From the NCBI GenBank assembly GCA_004556755.1, contig SFFW01000003.1:19398-83397 (forward strand): 64,000 nt of DNA, read 5' to 3'. Shown in pieces: positions 63,399-64,000 of this stretch. Source of the stretch: Clostridiales bacterium. GTDB taxonomy: Bacteria > Bacillota > Clostridia > Oscillospirales > Oscillospiraceae. Numbering within the stretch: position 1 is the stretch's first letter; every line of letters begins with the position of its first letter. The position numbers were made by a program, and so were the translations under genes. Under the pieces are notes generated by a model. That model was not told the DNA's origin and searched no databases. It saw only the letters and a program-made list of their open reading frames with translations.

Positions 63399-63781
63399 GT
63401 TACTACCTCCCAGCCGTACACATCCGGTGCGTAGGTGTTGGCATCGATGGTGCTTATGTAGTGCTTGCCGTTGTAGCTGACTTTATCGCCGGTATTATAA
63501 GCGTCGTGCGCCCCTGTAGGCTGTACCCATTCGGGATATTCGTCAAGGCTGACAGCTACCCACAAGGCTGGTGTCGCGTCCGGCGTCCAGTCCGCCTGTG
63601 CCGTGTGAGCCTGTATGCACTTGTACAGTGTGCTGTCGTATCTCACCCTGTCACCTACGGCATAGGCTTTAAGCTCCCACGCAGGGAAAAGCTCCACGGC
63701 GGTCAGGGCGTTTTCGTCAGGCATGGTACTTGCTGCCGTCTCGATTTTGGCTCTGTAGGCTATCGCTTCTGCTCTCGTCAT
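63395..63781 (-). CDS. phage protein with two chitin-binding-like domains
   Basis: A 128-residue protein. Two CBM5/12-like modules are visible: YAVGDRVRYDSTLYKCIQAH with DWTPDATPALWV, and a shorter YNTGDKVSYNGKHYIS with YGWEVV. Such proteins are common beside phage tail fibre and endolysin genes. GGAGGTG precedes ATG 63781, which overlaps the truncated gene's stop. Confidence 0.75.
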   Translation of the reverse strand: MTRAEAIAYRAKIETAASTMPDENALTAVELFPAWELKAYAVGDRVRYDSTLYKCIQAHTAQADWTPDATPALWVAVSLDEYPEWVQPTGAHDAYNTGDKVSYNGKHYISTIDANTYAPDVYGWEVVT

Positions 63782-64000
63782 GTCGCACCTCCTGTGATGA
63801 TTTGTAATGCCTCAGTGTCGCTTATAGGCTCGTCCGTGGCAGGAGCATCAATCTCGCTCCACTTGCCGACATCTTCGGGCAGAGCATCAACGCAGTTCCA
63901 TTCACTTGTGCCGTCAGTAAGCGCCTTGCCTTCATCAGCGGTCAAACGGACATAGGCAATCTCTGTGCCGTCACCATAGATGTGTTTAACATTTTTAGTT
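63778..64000 (-). CDS. partial phage gene, C-terminal end
   Basis: An open frame enters from the right edge and ends at TGA 63778-63780, overlapping the next start (ATGA). Seventy-three C-terminal residues are visible, acidic and hydrophilic, including KHIYGDGTEIAYVRLTADEG and LPEDVGKWSEIDAP. A tail or baseplate-associated role is suggested by position only. The N-terminus is outside the window. Confidence 0.7.
   Translation of the reverse strand, partial: TKNVKHIYGDGTEIAYVRLTADEGKALTDGTSEWNCVDALPEDVGKWSEIDAPATDEPISDTEALQIITGGAT

Overview
The window looks like chromosome from a Gram-positive anaerobe of the class Clostridia, possibly a gut Oscillospirales/Ruminococcaceae-type organism. The evidence is gene content and order (plsX-rnc-smc-ftsY, nadD-yqeK fusion, mltG-U32-alaS, SRP RNA-dnaX-ybaB), a butyryl-CoA:acetate-type CoA-transferase, moderately high GC with AT-rich promoters, strong GGAGG ribosome binding sites and several TTG/GTG starts. 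A few elements hint at sporulation (a sigma-E-like promoter, DUF421 and Cys-rich small proteins), but no sporulation gene is decisive. The genus cannot be fixed from the sequence alone.

Layout. 1-5.4 kb: a 1609-residue secreted SGNH-hydrolase/Ig-like protein with a translationally coupled 85-residue Cys-containing protein. 5.5-12.7 kb: housekeeping block trmH-type methyltransferase, dprA, topA, trmFO, plsX, rnc. 12.7-21.4 kb: radical SAM protein, smc (unusually short), ftsY, rdgB, yhbY, nadD-yqeK, LCP ligase, rsfS. 21.4-24.2 kb: leuS and rpsU. 24.2-26.1 kb (minus): trans-editing deacylase and CoA-transferase. 26.2-35.1 kb: ogg, sirtuin, WecG/TagA-type glycosyltransferase, tmk, a Cys/Gly-rich membrane peptide (minus), mltG, U32 protein, alaS, HIT. 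35.1-39.6 kb: comEC, holA, rnmV, nrdR. 39.6-43.4 kb: DUF421-DUF4363 pair (minus), then an amino-sugar cluster (NagB-fold protein with replaced catalytic residues, glmM, stand-alone GlmU-like acetyltransferase). 43.5-49.5 kb: Cys-rich clostridial protein (minus), DUF4364, asnA, uppP, two tandem CwlO/EnvC-like M23 peptidases (minus). 49.8-51.8 kb (minus): membrane pyrophosphatase hppA flanked by two related hairpin repeats. 52.2-57.8 kb: five coupled genes plsC, heterodimeric ABC exporter, SDR reductase, small membrane protein. 57.9-61.8 kb (minus): GtrII-like glucosyltransferase, ybaB, dnaX, SRP RNA. 61.85-64 kb: tRNA-Ala(CGC) followed by the lysis end of a prophage (holin, XhlA-like protein, CHAP endolysin, carbohydrate-binding protein, a truncated gene).

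Most of the window is core replication, translation, envelope and nucleotide metabolism in tightly packed, overlapping operons. The parts most worth a second look are the SGNH/Cys-peptide pair, the NagB-fold protein, the short SMC, the repeat pair around hppA, the apparent AUA start of the DUF421 gene, the plsC-ABC-SDR operon and the 108-nt hairpin in the prophage. No complete, clearly new multi-gene system is evident; the candidates are stated with their limits.
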